A DNA stretch of 64,000 bases. It comes from Cepaea nemoralis (taxonomy: Eukaryota > Mollusca > Gastropoda > Stylommatophora > Helicidae). Within the stretch, counting starts at the first letter, position 1. Every line of letters starts with the position of its first letter. Under the pieces are notes generated by a model, which was not told where the DNA came from, did not search any database, and was given only the letters and a program-made list of their open reading frames with translations. This document shows, one piece after another, positions 43,100-55,214 of the stretch. The stretch lies in assembly GCA_014155875.1 (NCBI GenBank), contig JACEFZ010018307.1, forward strand, positions 957,001-1,021,000. The letters run 5' to 3'. Position numbers and translations under genes: made by a program.

Positions 43100-43740
43100 G
43101 ACCACGTGATCGCTCGTTGCACAATTGGGTACGGTGCATTCTATGATGTTGTCTGAGCAAGTTACATAAATGTGATCTATGAGTGTTTAAGATGATATTG
43201 CTACTCTAGTAGCTTGTTTTACTAGTTGTTGGAAATTGTATGATGCAATTATATTTCTCCATATTGTGTTGGATTTGTTGGTGCCAATGTTAAAGTCTCC
43301 GAGTAGTATAATTTTCTTCCCGGAAGCGAAAACAGCATCCATCATGGTAGTGAAGTTTTCGTACTAGACGTGTCTAGCGCAGGGATTTCGACAGACGTAG
43401 CCAATTATCAGAGTTGTGCGGTTTTGAAGTTTTAGTTCCACCCAAATGCATTCTAATTTGCAAGTTTAAAAGTCTAACCTATGGTGAATATTTAGTAAAT
43501 TGGAAACATAGGCTGCAATGTCTGCCTCTTGTTTCCCCACAGGGATCTCTTCTAAACACTTTATACCCTTTTATAGAGATGTCTTCATCTGAAATGTTTT
43601 CATTTAGTCTATTTTCACTAAGGCCGAATAAATGAAAATTTTAATTAAGAATAAAATATAACTCTGACAGTTTATTAAATAAATGGCATATGTTTAAGTG
43701 TCCAATGTGTATTCCTGACTTACTGAGCCAGTGTTGCCAC
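43100..43740 (-). pseudogene. LINE endonuclease (EEP) domain
   Basis: Minus-strand frames in order: GIHIGHLNICHLFNKLSEL, FGLSENRLNENISDEDISIKG, WVELKLQNRTTLIIGYVCRNP, then KKIILLGDFNIGTN. These are the successive conserved blocks of APE-type endonucleases, including the GDFN motif. Frameshifts separate them. Confidence 0.8.
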
Positions 43741-44599
43741 GTTTCAGACATTTCACCCATGGAGTGAGTGTAAATTATTGAAACTTAAGCAAAAATGCAA
43801 GATCATAACAAAATTCACAATTACATTAAGTTACAAACTCCCAGTAATATAAATCGATATGCAAATTACAATATTAATAACGATTGAACTAATGAGACCA
43901 AAAAAGATAACACAAACACAGAACGAAACGAATTAAAACTTATGAACATACAACTAATTAACTTGAAAGAATTACTTCACAAGCTAAGTAACCAGCTGTT
44001 ATCCAAAAGAATGACTAAATGACTATACAAGTCAATGTTTCTATTTAAAATGGGGTGTCCCACTAGGGAAATAAACGTTAAACAGTAAACAGTTATAGTT
44101 CAAGTAGGAAGCTCTGTTGCTGGTATCAATGCATATAGGTTTCAGTTTTTAGTACATATCCTATCTCACAGGTCTGTATTGTAGGGACATCATAAGGGCT
44201 TGATTCAATGCGGAAGGACTAAATTGCATCAAGTATAGCAGTTCTGGATTCCAATAATGCGGAACCTGTTGTTGTATACTAGGTGACGCATTGCTGGCGT
44301 GAATTTGGTAATGCGGAGCCTGTTGTTATCTGCTATGGGGCCCATTGCTGATGTGAGCGCGGTGTGCCAAAGTGATATTACTGCCGTGCGTGAGTGCCAC
44401 TGTTTGTAACGAGGGTTCCTTGCAAGTGAGGGGAGGAAAATTTTCCTGGTAGTTACTTCCTTCACGTGTGAGGGGTGGGTAGGAAGGAGAGGTTGATGTA
44501 GATGATTTTTGGTAGCATGTGTGCACCTTGAATGGCAGGAGTTTGAGGGTCAGACGCCAGCAGACGTTTATCTGGGGTTATGGGGGTATTTTGGCTGGC

Positions 44600-46519
44600 C
44601 TAGGATTCTCGTTTATCAGTAATTAATGTCCGTTGCGTGTGTGTGTTGGTCGTATTTTGTGCCATTTCTTGGCATTTAATATTTTTAGCCAGCAAACTAC
44701 TACCTAATGTGGATGTGTGGATTTGGTCTTTGTACTGTCGTTTCTGTGGTGCGCCTGTCTGCGATGTGAAGAATGGTGTATTGTTGATGAAGTGTGCATT
44801 ATACTGATTACATAATTTCTCAAGGGTGTTGTTCTTTATGTCGGCTAGTCGACGATGTGAGCCATAACTTGTTGGTATGATGGAAGAGAAAAAAAAACTT
44901 TAGAATTGTGAAAATTGTAGCGTAATAAGTCTAATAGTTTTCGTAACTGAAAAAAAATTTGACATTTTGGTTTCTCATAGTGTCGCTTATCCCTATGTGT
45001 ATTGCAATCTTCTTAACGTTTGCGTTAATTTCTATTCTACGTATACTGTGTGTTAGACTGTCTACCCCTGCGCCTGGAAGCGGAATTGTTGTGGCTATAT
45101 CGGTGTGTGATGAGGACATACGATCACTGTATATGCCTTTCATCAAGGAGACGCCAATTATCATATGGGTGCAGTCAGTTGGTGGTCTCTGTATGTATTG
45201 GCTTCTGGCACGTCTTGCTCGTTGTTTCTGCCATTGATAATTATCCGGCTGTGGACTGTCTTCTTGCTGGTTACCAGCTGTTTCTTTAATAGGCAGTTTG
45301 TCTGTCAGCAATGTCTCGTCGTACTGGCTGTCTTTTACCAATTGCTCTTATGGTACTTCAAATCGATTGTTGACTTTTACTTTGATGGGACATGTCGGGT
45401 GCTGTTGGGTGACGTTGTTTATTTGTTGATGTGTATTCTTGGCTGTATAGTTGGCGCTCCTAGGGATGGTTGTGTTGTTTCGAAGCTGTCAGTCTGTGCT
45501 GCCTGATCAATAGTGGGCGCGCGTTGTACTGTCTCAATGGTGTGTTTCAGTATACAATTTTTCTCTATCAGGAGAGCGACCTCTGACTTGAGGTTGATAT
45601 AGTCACTAATAGTCCTGGCGATCTTGTCTGTGTTGTCAGAGGCGGCGTCTAGAAGTACCTTCACACCTGACTCTAACTTTTCAATGTGCTGCTGACAACC
45701 GCACGAATGTTGATTGGAGCTGGGCTCTAATCTAGCACTGATTTTGTTTGAATTGATTTCATTTGGTTGTATACCATCCCTTAGGCGCCCCATCGGGTAT
45801 TCAATGGCTAGCAACACTGGTCGGTTAGAAGAAGTTGCGTTCGTGTTGCTGCTGTGTTGAATCGTAGGATGTTCAAGTATGTTATTACTATGTCCTGATA
45901 CTGTGACGACTGCCGCTGCAGGCTGTGTTGATTTTATGATTTCGTCGCTGTAGGCTGTGTTGGTTTTATGGCAGACACTAGCATGTTGATATCGGCAGGT
46001 GTGTTTAGCGAGTCACTTGTCAGTTTCAGTGCATTCTGCTGAATTTCACCGAATTGTGTCGAGAGCCACTCAGACATGACGGCGGTTGCTCCTTGCGCTA
46101 AAATGTTTATTCTGGGTGTTGTACAAATGTAACGTGTGTAAGGGAGATTACATTTTGTCTTCCACCTCCTCTCCTTGTCGGTCTTTTCTATAGTCGAGTA
46201 TGGCCCCATGGTAATAATTGATCAGACATGTTCGAAATGCCTCGTAATGTTTTGTATTGTTGAATGTACTAGAGATGCATTTACCGTCGTTCATACATTT
46301 AACGGACAATGGTGGGGAATTCTTTAGTTTGCTTCTCACTGCCCGTTCTTTGCTGAGTGTGTAGTTCCTTGTTACTGCAGATCGTAATCCACATCGACCC
46401 TCAGATCTGCTTCGGCCCTTTTCTCCCGCTAACACTAGCACAGAATTTTCCTCAACAGGCATGATATTACGTTTGCACAACCACGGAAACATTGTAGCGC
46501 CACCACGGTTTAAATTCAA
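44600..46519 (-). pseudogene. LINE ORF1: shared N-terminal domain, coiled linker, SGNH hydrolase
   Basis: The N-terminal part (46519-46148, then 46209-45934 in another frame) contains AVTRNYTLSKERAVRSKLKN and later NILAQG...SEWLSTQF, matching the 139-residue protein of the 14-kb element. A helical, Gln/Asn-rich linker with a duplicated GCTGTAGGCTGTGTTG block follows (45817-45419). The SGNH part (45341-44931 and on) has IIGVSLMKGI where the family has GDS, KKIAIHIGISDT where it has G.ND, and DQIHTSTLGSSLLAKNIK with the expected late D..H. Key catalytic residues have changed and the frames are broken. Confidence 0.7.
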
Positions 46520-46599
46520 GTGATGTGAATGGCTAGTTCAATGGCTAGATGATGCACCGCTGATCCATAAATAATTTATCATAGTGTCATTGAATAAAA

Positions 46600-47760
46600 T
46601 ATTCAATCAATCACGTGCCATGCTGGAAAGCGGGAGCGGTCATGACTCGTCATTTCACTCGATCACCAGCGTCGTGGATCAGTTTAGTGTTCCTGTCTCG
46701 TCCATGCCATGTGGCCAAGCCATCCAGGTATTTTCCTCTCGGTCTTCATCTTGGTCTGTTCCCTTCGATCTTGACAGTTGTCACTAAATTCTCTAATCCA
46801 TTTCTTCTCATAACATGTCCACATTATTTTGACTGTCTACGTCTAATTTCTCTAATCAATTTACGATTGTCATTTGTCTCCTGTAGTACTTGGTCATTGG
46901 TTTTCTGTCTGTCCATGGTATTTGCATTTTCCTCAGAAACCACATTTCTGCAGCCATTAGATGTTTCTCAGCTTGACTGCACATTGTCCAAGTTTCACAT
47001 CCATACAAAAGAACAGGCTCTACGTATCCCTTCAACACTCTTTTTATCGTTTCAGATGACATCTTTTTATTGGTCAGAATGTTTTTCATCTTGCTAAAGG
47101 CTACTTTCGCCATGAAGATTCTTGTTCTAATCTCTTCAAGGGATCTCCCATCAGATGTTATGACTGTTCCGAGATAGTTGTACCGATTCACTTGTTGAAG
47201 AATATTCCCATTTACTTGTATTGGTGTAGTGTGGTACTTCGTTCTTCCTAGTGACGACCATAACCTGTGTCTTCTTACCATTTAATTCCAACCCCAGCTG
47301 CTCACTGTTTACAACAACCGCGTGTACTAATTGTTGTAGATCTTGTGCATTGTCTGCAATCAATACTGTATCATCTGCATATCTAATGTTATTGATGTTT
47401 CATCCTCCAATGCTGGTTCCATTTATATCTTCTATATTTCTGAAAATATTTTCACTTTACAGGGAAAAAAGATCTGGAGACATTACACATCCCTGCCTAA
47501 CACCTCTCTTAATAGGTTGATATTGTCCCACTTCATTATCAATCCTTATGGCAGCTTGCTGTTTCCAATATGTGTTTTTTGTAAGTCTAATGTATTTTCC
47601 ATCAATTTGTAGATCTGCAAGCATATCTACCATACTGACATGTCTAACTCTATCAAAAGCCTTTGTGTAGTCAATAAAGCAAAGGTGTATATCCTTGTTT
47701 ACTTCTATAGCACGTTCAGTAACTGTTCGCAGCATATACACAGCATTTACTGTACCCTTT
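46600..47760 (-). mobile_element. RTE-like LINE, ORF2 with intact YADD
   Basis: Minus-strand frames: HLCFIDYTKAFDRVRH (catalytic Asp region), RGVRQGCVMSPDLFSL, NINNIRYADDTVLIADNAQD, NYLGTVITSDGRSLEEIRT and YGCETWTMCSQAEK, then MWFLRKMQIPWTDR. 5'-truncated at about 47760, with at least three frameshifts. It lies directly upstream of the CR1/L2-like LINE, in the same orientation. Confidence 0.85.
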
Positions 47761-48064
47761 CCTTACAATATTATTAGTATTTATATCTAACACTGCAAAT
47801 ATAGCAACTTTAAAACAAGTTCAACAGTTGAACGGCATTATTATGATCACAGCCATATAAAATCCATTGAGAACGAATGTAGATAAACAGGAAAAAAGGG
47901 AGACCCAAAGAGAATATCTTAAGCAGTTTGACATCATAGCTGGGAGGGACATCAGTATCAGAGATAATTTGCAGCACAAATGACAGAATCATCACTAATA
48001 ACATACGACATATACTATAAAAAGAAGATATGATTTTACATAATTTCATACAAAGTTAGTTATT

Positions 48065-48535
48065 TGCATGTCCTTTACAGATCGTCTCCGCCAACCCCAG
48101 CATTTTTTTCCTGTGATTTTTTGATATTTGAATAACGAAGACACAAACAATAGATTGCACGATTTATTGCCTGGCATATTTCGCTGCATCTCGTCAGGTA
48201 CATACATGATGTACCTGACGAGATGCAGCGAAATATATGATGTACCTGACGAGATGCAGCGAAATATGCCAGGCAATAAATCGTGCAAACTATTGTTTGT
48301 GTCTTCGTTATTCAAATTCATCACGGGAAAACATTGTTTTGAATTTTTTGATATGTTTGCGTTCAGCAGTTTGCCGTTGCTTTTTGAACGATTGGCACTC
48401 ATAACTTTGTATGAAAACCAACGCAAAGCAGTCTGCTTCCATATCACTCGCAACAGTGTTTCGAATGCTGTTTGCGAGATTACGAATTGCATTAGTAACC
48501 CCTTTGCTACAGAGCCGGTTACTTTCACACACACA
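48065..48535 (-). repeat. SINE family A, minus copy, interrupted by a foldback
   Basis: TCCTTTACAGATCGTCTCCGCC and CCCAGCATT on the left, then after the insertion TTGATATGTTTGCGTTCAGC, TTTGCCGTTGCTTTTTGAAC and GTGTTTCGAATGC: the family A body reversed. Confidence 0.7.
48127..48316. mobile_element. Foldback/MITE-like element with about 73-bp near-perfect arms
   Basis: TTTGAATAACGAAGACAC at the left end pairs with GTGTCTTCGTTATTCAAA at the right. The complementarity runs about 73 bp with one or two mismatches. The tip segment (GATGTACCTGACGAGATGCAG, minus one base) is duplicated in tandem. No obvious target-site duplication beyond shared flanking TTTTTTGATAT words on both sides. Confidence 0.85.
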
Positions 48536-48539
48536 ATCA

Positions 48540-49490
48540 CTTGTTCATCTTGGCAACAAGACATCTAACACGAATTTCTCATATTTCTCGTGTGATTAAT
48601 ATACACCACACCAACCCTCCCAACCCCGGCGATAACGTTTGGCCCACTCTGCTAGAAAGCTGTATATCGTAAATTCCCTCTCTTCCATTAGACAACGTTT
48701 TATAAGCCAGGAAGCCTTTTTTATTTACATTTTCACAAAAGTCTTATCTATCTACATCGTATCGCAGCCGTCTGGAGAAAGAATGTCTCGAGACCGTCCC
48801 GATATCGCCTCAAGTGAGACTACATTTCTCTCCGTTTTCTTCCCCTTGGCTTCTCAGCGGAGATAACTCGAATCCTGCTAGACCAAGTGAACATATAACC
48901 ACTAAGGGGGAATAACATGGTGGGCGTCCCATCATAAACTTCGCCAAAACAAAGAATAAATTCTTATCGCAGCATCCCACATGAAGATCGACGATACAAT
49001 TCCTGGAGATAAACATAAATTAGAGGGAAAAACTACACAAAAGGCCGCTAGATGGCATCCGCATTTCGGCTGAATGAATTGTTTGATCTCTTCTCGCTCT
49101 GTGTGAGCGCGCGTGGTGCGTATGGGTGAATGTGTGTGTGTGAGTGCGTGCGTGAGTGCGTGCGTGCGTGCATGTTCTGTCTTTGTGTGTGTGTGTGTGT
49201 GTGTGTGTTGTTTTCCTCTTTTACTGTGTACATCCTGCAGTTAAATATGTGTGAAAAATGCATTGCTGTACGGAAAAAAAAACGTAAGACGGGCTTGCGT
49301 GCAGATTTCTGTGAACATAAGAGAACTTGTTCATTCGTTCACTTGTATTCCTTGTTTTCTTTGTTTTTAATTTTACTTTTTACAGTTTGCCGAACACAAA
49401 CGAACATTTTAAACTGGCTAACCTAATTAGGTTATAATTGGATTAATTGTTCTGAATTACGCATTCTCTGATAAATGTGGTTCTCTATTT
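48540..49490. other. Unassigned sequence with (GTGC)/(GT)n tract
   Basis: GTGCGTGCGTGA and GT repeats at about 49110-49210. Otherwise no supported feature. Confidence 0.4.
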
Positions 49491-49496
49491 CCTCTC

Positions 49497-49518
49497 TCCT
49501 TCTGTCTCTCTCTCTGTC

Positions 49519-49581
<63 letters not shown>

Positions 49582-49765
49582 CTTTCTCCATCTCTGTCTA
49601 ACTCTCTTTATCTTCTCTCTTTTACTTGTTCTCACACACTATATCGTTCACTTTCTAAATTCTAAATCTTTTGCTCTCTGTCTCGCTCTTTCACTTTCTC
49701 GCTCTTCCTTTGTCTTTGGTGGTTTATTTTGTACTTGATTTACAATCTGCAACCCATCAGTCTAA

Positions 49766-49835
<70 letters not shown>
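49497..49835. repeat. (TC)n and (TCTG)n microsatellites
   Basis: A CT-rich run at 49497-49577 and a TCTG tetranucleotide run at about 49767-49833. Confidence 0.95.
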
Positions 49836-49849
49836 GTATAATGAAAGTC

Positions 49850-49985
49850 ATAATGATAGAACCAAAATAGGCCTTATAAGCCATCTTAGAATTCACGGTT
49901 GCATACTTTCAACCTTCACGGTTGCATACTTTCAACCTCAGTGGTTGAAATCAATGGTCATCATCATTCCTGATGGACAAACAAC
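49850..49985 (+). mobile_element. LINE 3' end, same family as 55771-56204
   Basis: AAAATAGGCCTTATAAGCCATC, then TTCACGGTTGCATACTTTCAACC (duplicated in tandem) and AATGGTCATCATCATTCCTGATG. These match the 3' end at 56100-56190, including the reading KIGLISHLR. Confidence 0.8.
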
Positions 49986-50084
49986 ACAACACAGTAAAAG
50001 TCAAGCATTATTTCTAATCACCTTGAAGGGTATCGAGCATATTTTTATCGTATAATCGGCATTCGAGGAAGGGGCTGGGGGTGG

Positions 50085-51610
50085 GGTGTGTGGCGTGGTC
50101 AACATCACGCCGGTCGCCTTTACCTCCCTGGACGTGTCCTGGTACCCGTGTTAGGCTAGATCCACTTTACCTCCCTGGACGTGTCCTGGTACCCGTGTTA
50201 GGCTAGATCCACTTTACCTTCCTGGACATTTCCTGGTACCTGTGTTAGGCTAGATCCACTTTACCTCCCTGGACGTGTCCTGGTACCCGTGTTAGCCTAG
50301 ATCCACTTTACATCCCTGGACATTTCCTGGTACCCGTGTTAGGCTAGATCCACTTTACCTCCCTGGACGTGTCCTGGCACCCGTGTTAGGCTAGATCCAC
50401 TTTACCTCCTTGGACGTGTCCTGGCACCCGTGTTAGGCTAGATCCACTTTACCTCCCTGGACGTGTCCTGGTACCTGTGTTAGGCTAGATCCACTTTACC
50501 TCCCTGGACGTGTCCTGGTACCTGTGTTGGCTAGATCCACTTTACCTCCCTGGACGTGTCCTGGTACCTGTGTTAGGCTAGATCCACTTTACCTCCCTGG
50601 ACATTTCCTGGCACCTGTGTTAGGCTAGATCCTCTTTACCTCCCTGGACATTTCCTGGTACCTGTGTTAGGCTAGATAGATTTTACCTCCCTGGACATTT
50701 CCTGGTACCTGTGTTAGGCTAGATCCACTTTACCTCCCTGGACGTAGTCCTGGTACCTGTGTTAGGCTAGATCCACTTTACCTCCCTGGACGTGTCCTGG
50801 TACCTGTGTTAGGCTAGATCCACTTTACCTCCCTGGACGTGTCCTGGTACCTGTGTTAGGCTAGATCCACTTTACCTCCCTGGACATTTCCTGGTACCTG
50901 TGTTAGGCTAGATCCACTTTACCTCCCTGAACATTTCCTGGTACCTGTGTTAGGCTAGATAGATTTTACCTCCCTGGACATTTCCTGGTACCTGTGTTAG
51001 GCTAGATGGACTTTACCTCCCTAGACGTGTCCTGGTACCTGTGTTAGGCTAGATGGACTTTACCTCCCTGGACGTGTCCTGGTACCTGTGTTAGGCTAGA
51101 TCCACTTTACCTCCCTGGACGTGTCCTGGTACCTGTGTTAGGCTAGATCCACTTTACCTCCCTGGACGTGTCCTGTTACCTGTGTTAGGCTAGATCCACT
51201 TTACCTCCCTGGACATTTCCTGGTTCCTGTGTTAGACTAGATCCACTTTACCTCCCTGGACGTGTCCTGGTACCTGTGTTAGGCTAGATCCACTTTACCT
51301 CCCTGGACGTGTCCTGGTACCTGTGTTAGGCTAGATCCACTTTACCTCCCGGGACATTTCCTGATACCTGTGTTAGGCTAGATCCACTTTACCTCCCTGG
51401 ACGTGTCCTGGTACCTGTGTTAGGCTAGATCCACTTTACCTCCCTGGACGTGTCCTGGTACCTGTGTTAGGCTAGATCCACTTTACCTCCCTGGACGTGT
51501 CCTGGTACCTGTGTTAGGCTAGATCGACTTCGGAGTCCAAGACAATGTAAACAACCACGTCAATGCGAACGCAAGACCACCGGGTAGTGGGCTAGCCACT
51601 GACCTGCCAC
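50085..51610 (-). repeat. SINE family C whose body expanded into a 47-bp minisatellite
   Basis: On the minus strand a SINE head (GTCAGTGGCTAGCCCACTAC, GGTGGTCTTGCGTTCGC) lies at 51530-51605. The tail (GGCGACCGGCGTGATGTTG) lies at about 50090-50125. Between them about 30 units of GATCTAGCCTAACACAGG, TACCAGGACACGTCC and AGGGAGGTAAAGTG follow one another. Single-copy SINEs at 27.2, 53.5, 24.2 and 32.4 kb hold just one such unit in the same place. Confidence 0.9.
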
Positions 51611-51749
51611 CAAAACCTTCTCTGTCTGTAGGTCTGTCTGTAGGACTGTCTATAGAACTGTCTGTAGTTCTGTCTAAAAACTTTGAAAATAAAGTTTATG
51701 CGTTTTTTATGTTTTTGTCTGTATGTTTATCTCTCTGTCTACCTGTCTC

Positions 51750-51830
51750 CTATCCCTCTCTTCTCCCTCCCCCTCTCTCTCTCTTTATCTCTCTCTTTAT
51801 TTCTCTCTCTCTCCATCTTTCTCTATCTCA

Positions 51831-51900
<70 letters not shown>
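51750..51900. repeat. (TC)n microsatellite
   Basis: CT-rich stretch with a pure TC run from about 51836 to 51900. Overlapping open frames are artefacts. Confidence 0.97.
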
Positions 51901-51902
<2 letters not shown>

Positions 51903-51959
51903 TCTTTCAAGTCGTTCGCTGTTACATTTTTCTATGCACATTTCATGTTAATTTTTGAC

Positions 51960-52320
51960 ATGAAAACTGAAATTTCAAATGCGCACAAGCAGGAAATAAC
52001 ACACAAAAGTTACATTCAAATTCAATTAAAGCTACCACATGTCTGAACCACGTAATTCACAGAAGTGTTCACCACAGGAAACTCTGGAAAGCATTGCAAT
52101 AACACGAGAAATACATTCAAAGATATTGATTAGCACTCAAAGAAGACAAAAGAAAGAACGCGAAATCAGAGAACAAATTGGGTTGCAGACAGTGAAAACC
52201 CCTGGTGTGTCTATACTTTCGATTTTTCTATTTTCTTTTGTGTCTTCAAATTACTGCTTCTTCCTTTCGCGGATCAATACATGTATATATGTTTTCTCTG
52301 GTATGAAGCGGAGTAAAATT
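51960..52320. other. Unassigned sequence
   Basis: No supported gene. A 96-codon frame here has no recognisable domain. Confidence 0.35.
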
Positions 52321-52321
52321 A

Positions 52322-52912
52322 AAGCGTAAAGTGTGGTACAGTAACTGTAAAACGTAAAGTGGGTAATGTAAAAGTAAAACGTAAAGTGAGGTACAGTAAA
52401 AGTAAAACATAATGTGTGGTACAGTAACAGTAAAACGTAATGTGAGGTACAGTAACAATAAAACGTAATGTGAGATACAGTAACAGTAAAACGTAATGTG
52501 AGGTACAGTAACAGTAAAACGTAATGTGAGGTACAGTAACAGTAGAACGTAATGTAAGGTATAGTAACAGTAAAACGTAATGTGAGGTACAGTAACAGTA
52601 AAACGTAATGTGAGGTACAGTAACAGTAAAACGTAAAGTGAGGTACAGTAAAAGTAAAACGTAATGTGAGGTACATTAACAGTAAAACGTAATGTGAGAT
52701 ACAGTAACAGTAAAACGTAATGTGAGGTACAGTAACAGTAAAACGTAATGTGAGATACAGTAACAGTAAAACGTAATGTGAGGTAAGTAACTGTAAAACG
52801 TAATGTGAGATACAGTAACAGTAAAACGTAATGTGAGGTACAGTAACAGTAAAACGTAATGTGAGATACAGTAAAAGTAAAATGTAATGTGAGGTACAGT
52901 AGATGTAACGAC
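52322..52912. repeat. 28-bp minisatellite (GTAAAACGTAATGTGAGGTAC core)
   Basis: About 21 units of ACAGTAACAGTAAAACGTAA and TGTGAGGT. Long open frames appear on the minus strand only because the unit lacks stops in all three frames of that strand. Confidence 0.95.
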
Positions 52913-53044
52913 GGTATATTTTCCATATACGTAAAGGCGATTTCTCTACGACTGTGAGGCGTCGGGTATATCTCAAAGTAAATTACCTTTTCACACCCCT
53001 TGGCGCATACTGGGATGCATGGTGCTTGGCCGTATATGTGTAAG

Positions 53045-53420
53045 GATCAGTCGGCACTCAGAAGAGATTGGAAGCTAAGGAGATATGGTTCCTGGGAGGA
53101 ATTTTGCAAATAACTTGGTCTGCTAGAGTAACTGACCATGATTGCCTGTTCCAGGCTAATAAAAGTAGAACATTATATACATTCTTAAGAAGGAGACAAA
53201 CGGCGTTATTTGGTCGTTTCATGAGAAGAGGGGATTTGGGGGGAAATAAAACATCGTGACGACTGGAAAGATCAGTGGGAGAAGAGGCAGAGGCAAACTG
53301 GGAGAGTTGATGCTGATGGACTGAGACAGTGGTCAGGAGGAATATCACCGGTAGCGTTGATCCAGCGAATCAGGGAATCGAGATTTGTGGAGAGACACGA
53401 ATGTCTACGCTAGCTGGCAG
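53045..53420 (+). mobile_element. Uninterrupted LINE 3' segment (empty-site relative)
   Basis: Reads EIWFLGGILQITWSARVT, LRRRQTALFGRFMRRGDLG and DDWKDQW, then DGLRQWSGGIS. It is a relative of the LINE split by the 14-kb element, with no insertion at the matching place (TTTGGTCGTTTCATGAGAAG). Confidence 0.8.
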
Positions 53421-53429
53421 GGCACATGA

Positions 53430-53610
53430 TAATAATGATTAATAAGTATTTGCGGGATGATGTGGCTATTTTCACACCGGCAGCTTTTCCTTCCCAGAAC
53501 AGTTCTTGGCATCTGTTTAATGCTGGATGAACCTGGGAGCCCAGATTAGTTTTACAAGTAGCTTTGCTTCGATGACGATTCAAACACATGCCCACCGGGC
53601 CAGCAGGCGA
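53430..53610 (-). repeat. SINE family C, minus copy
   Basis: Minus strand: GGCCCGGTGGGCATGTGTTT, ATCTGGGCTCCCAGGTTC, ATCCAGCATTAAACAGATGC, GGGAAGGAAAAGCTGCCGG. Confidence 0.7.
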
Positions 53611-53929
53611 TCACTACCGCGTCTCCCCATGAATCAGAGCGCCTATTGTAAAACTACAAAACACTGGTATACTATTTATGTGATAAAGTGCTTTCTGCCA
53701 CTAGGAGATTTGTGCAGGCATTTTTCGCTTCTTCCTTGGACAAAATATTTACCTAGCTTGGTGATAAGTGTCCCGCCAAACATACAATGTTGACGTAAGT
53801 AGATGCGGTTAATAAAACTAATCCGCGGATTGTGATAAAACAATCATTAACACTGGAATACATAGCAGAGCTCCTGACGGGAGGCTGGAGTGAATAATAA
53901 TGTCTATGGGTAAAGCTGTGATACTATAC

Positions 53930-54480
53930 CTTCTACATGTTAGTGTAAACTAAGATAATTTCTACATGTTAGTGTAAACAGTGATAATTTCTGAGTGTCA
54001 AGCTCAGATACATTTTACTACTCGTCCTCATGTTAGTGTGAAGCTGAGATAATCTTCTGCATCTTAGTGTAAAGCTAATATACCGTCTAAATCAGTGCTT
54101 CTCAACCTTTTATGGCCCATGCACCCCTTCACCGTATGTTCAGAACGTCAATCCCCCCCCCCTCCCTTTCGTATTTCCTCCCCATAAATCCCCTCCCCCC
54201 GCCCCTTGCCCAACGGTTGAGAACCATTTGTCTAAATGATACCGTAACACTGAGATGCCTTCTGCAGGTTAAAGTAAAGCTGGGTTACGTATTTCGTGTT
54301 AAAGTTGACGTACCTTCTACAAGTTACTGTAAACCTGTGTAAACCGTATGTTAGTGTAGAGCTGGGATACTTTCAGTTTGTTAATTAAACACTGGGATAT
54401 CCTCTCTATGTTAATGTTACACCGGTATATTTTCTATATCTTAATGTATGTAACATCTTATATATGTTAATGTCTCCCCC
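53930..54480. repeat. Degenerate about 30-bp repeats (GTTAGTGTAAA...GAGATA)
   Basis: Irregular units of GTTAGTGTAAAGCTGAGATA and ATTTCTACAT resemble the cleaner 30-bp array at 61-63 kb. A C-rich stretch interrupts them at 54140-54210. Confidence 0.65.
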
Positions 54481-55212
54481 GATGTGTCTCCACCTTGCCG
54501 CGGTGGGGGAGCTTGAGTGTCCCACTGACACTAAGCGCTGTGCCAATGGATATAAACTACATAAAGGACAACTCTTGGGATAGGGACCAGACTAGGAGAG
54601 ACACAACCTACTGCTCTGCAGGTAGACAGGATAGCATTCAAAATTTAAACTCAGGTGCACGAAGCCACAAACTTGGTCCAGACATTTACACAAATGCTTC
54701 CATCTGAGAGATGTAGCTGAACGCCTCTAAGCTACTACCCTTGGATGAGAGAGCCGGGCCGATACTCATCTACCGAAAAATGGAGGTGAGATACTGAGCA
54801 CGCTATATGCCCAGTTCAGATACTTGTCCGAAGGCTCTCAGCTGGGGGATATGAGGGATCCCCTGGATGAGAGGGCCTGGCCGTTTCTCGCTCACTGCTG
54901 TACGGAGGTAAGATGCTGAGCCGGGCACACATGTAGCCTACTTCCTGAGCGAGTACTTAAAGGTTGAAGAAGTGCCCCAGTCGAATGAAATGGTTACGAA
55001 AACTGTATCAAACTCATAGAGAGTGTAGACAAAGGTGAAAAAACGTCTCAATAACACGAAATGTAACGCACGGCTAGCGAATCCATTGCGTAGTCCGAAG
55101 TCCGAAGCGAAAGCTTACCTAGTGGATGTCGCCCGCAGACTGCCCGTTCCTGGTGTGTGCTTAAGCGACCAGTGGCAATCGAGAAGCCAAACACATGGAA
55201 GTGAGGAACTAA
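54481..55212 (+). mobile_element. Possible LINE 5' region with internal duplication
   Basis: Begins CACCTTGCCGCGGTGGGGGAG, a G/C-rich start that recalls 5' untranslated regions of some LINEs. A segment of about 125 bp is duplicated (GGATGAGAGAGCCGGGCC at about 54743; GGATGAGAGGGCCTGGCC at about 54865). No coding frame is seen. Assignment is tentative. Confidence 0.35.
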
Positions 55213-55214
55213 AG

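Larger units (their letters stand above)
40884..46610 (-). mobile_element. Near-complete LINE with SGNH-type ORF1, endonuclease, RT and (TAA)n tail
   Basis: In minus-strand order: ORF1 with a domain shared with the 14-kb element and an SGNH-hydrolase part (46519-44600), an exonuclease-endonuclease-phosphatase domain (43740-43100), reverse transcriptase and C-terminal part (42600-41000), then a (TAA)n tract at 40941-40884 as the 3' tail. An esterase-like ORF1 plus microsatellite 3' end is typical of CR1/L2-group LINEs, so that is my tentative placement. Many frameshifts; inactive. Confidence 0.8.

Noticed and set aside
51683..52046. Three overlapping Ser/Leu frames
   Set aside because: All are (TC)n tract translations in the three frames.
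52246..52976. Two overlapping minus-strand frames of 226 and 241 codons
   Set aside because: They lie entirely on a 28-bp minisatellite whose unit lacks stops in all three frames of that strand; the Tyr/Thr/Leu-rich peptide is only the repeat translated.
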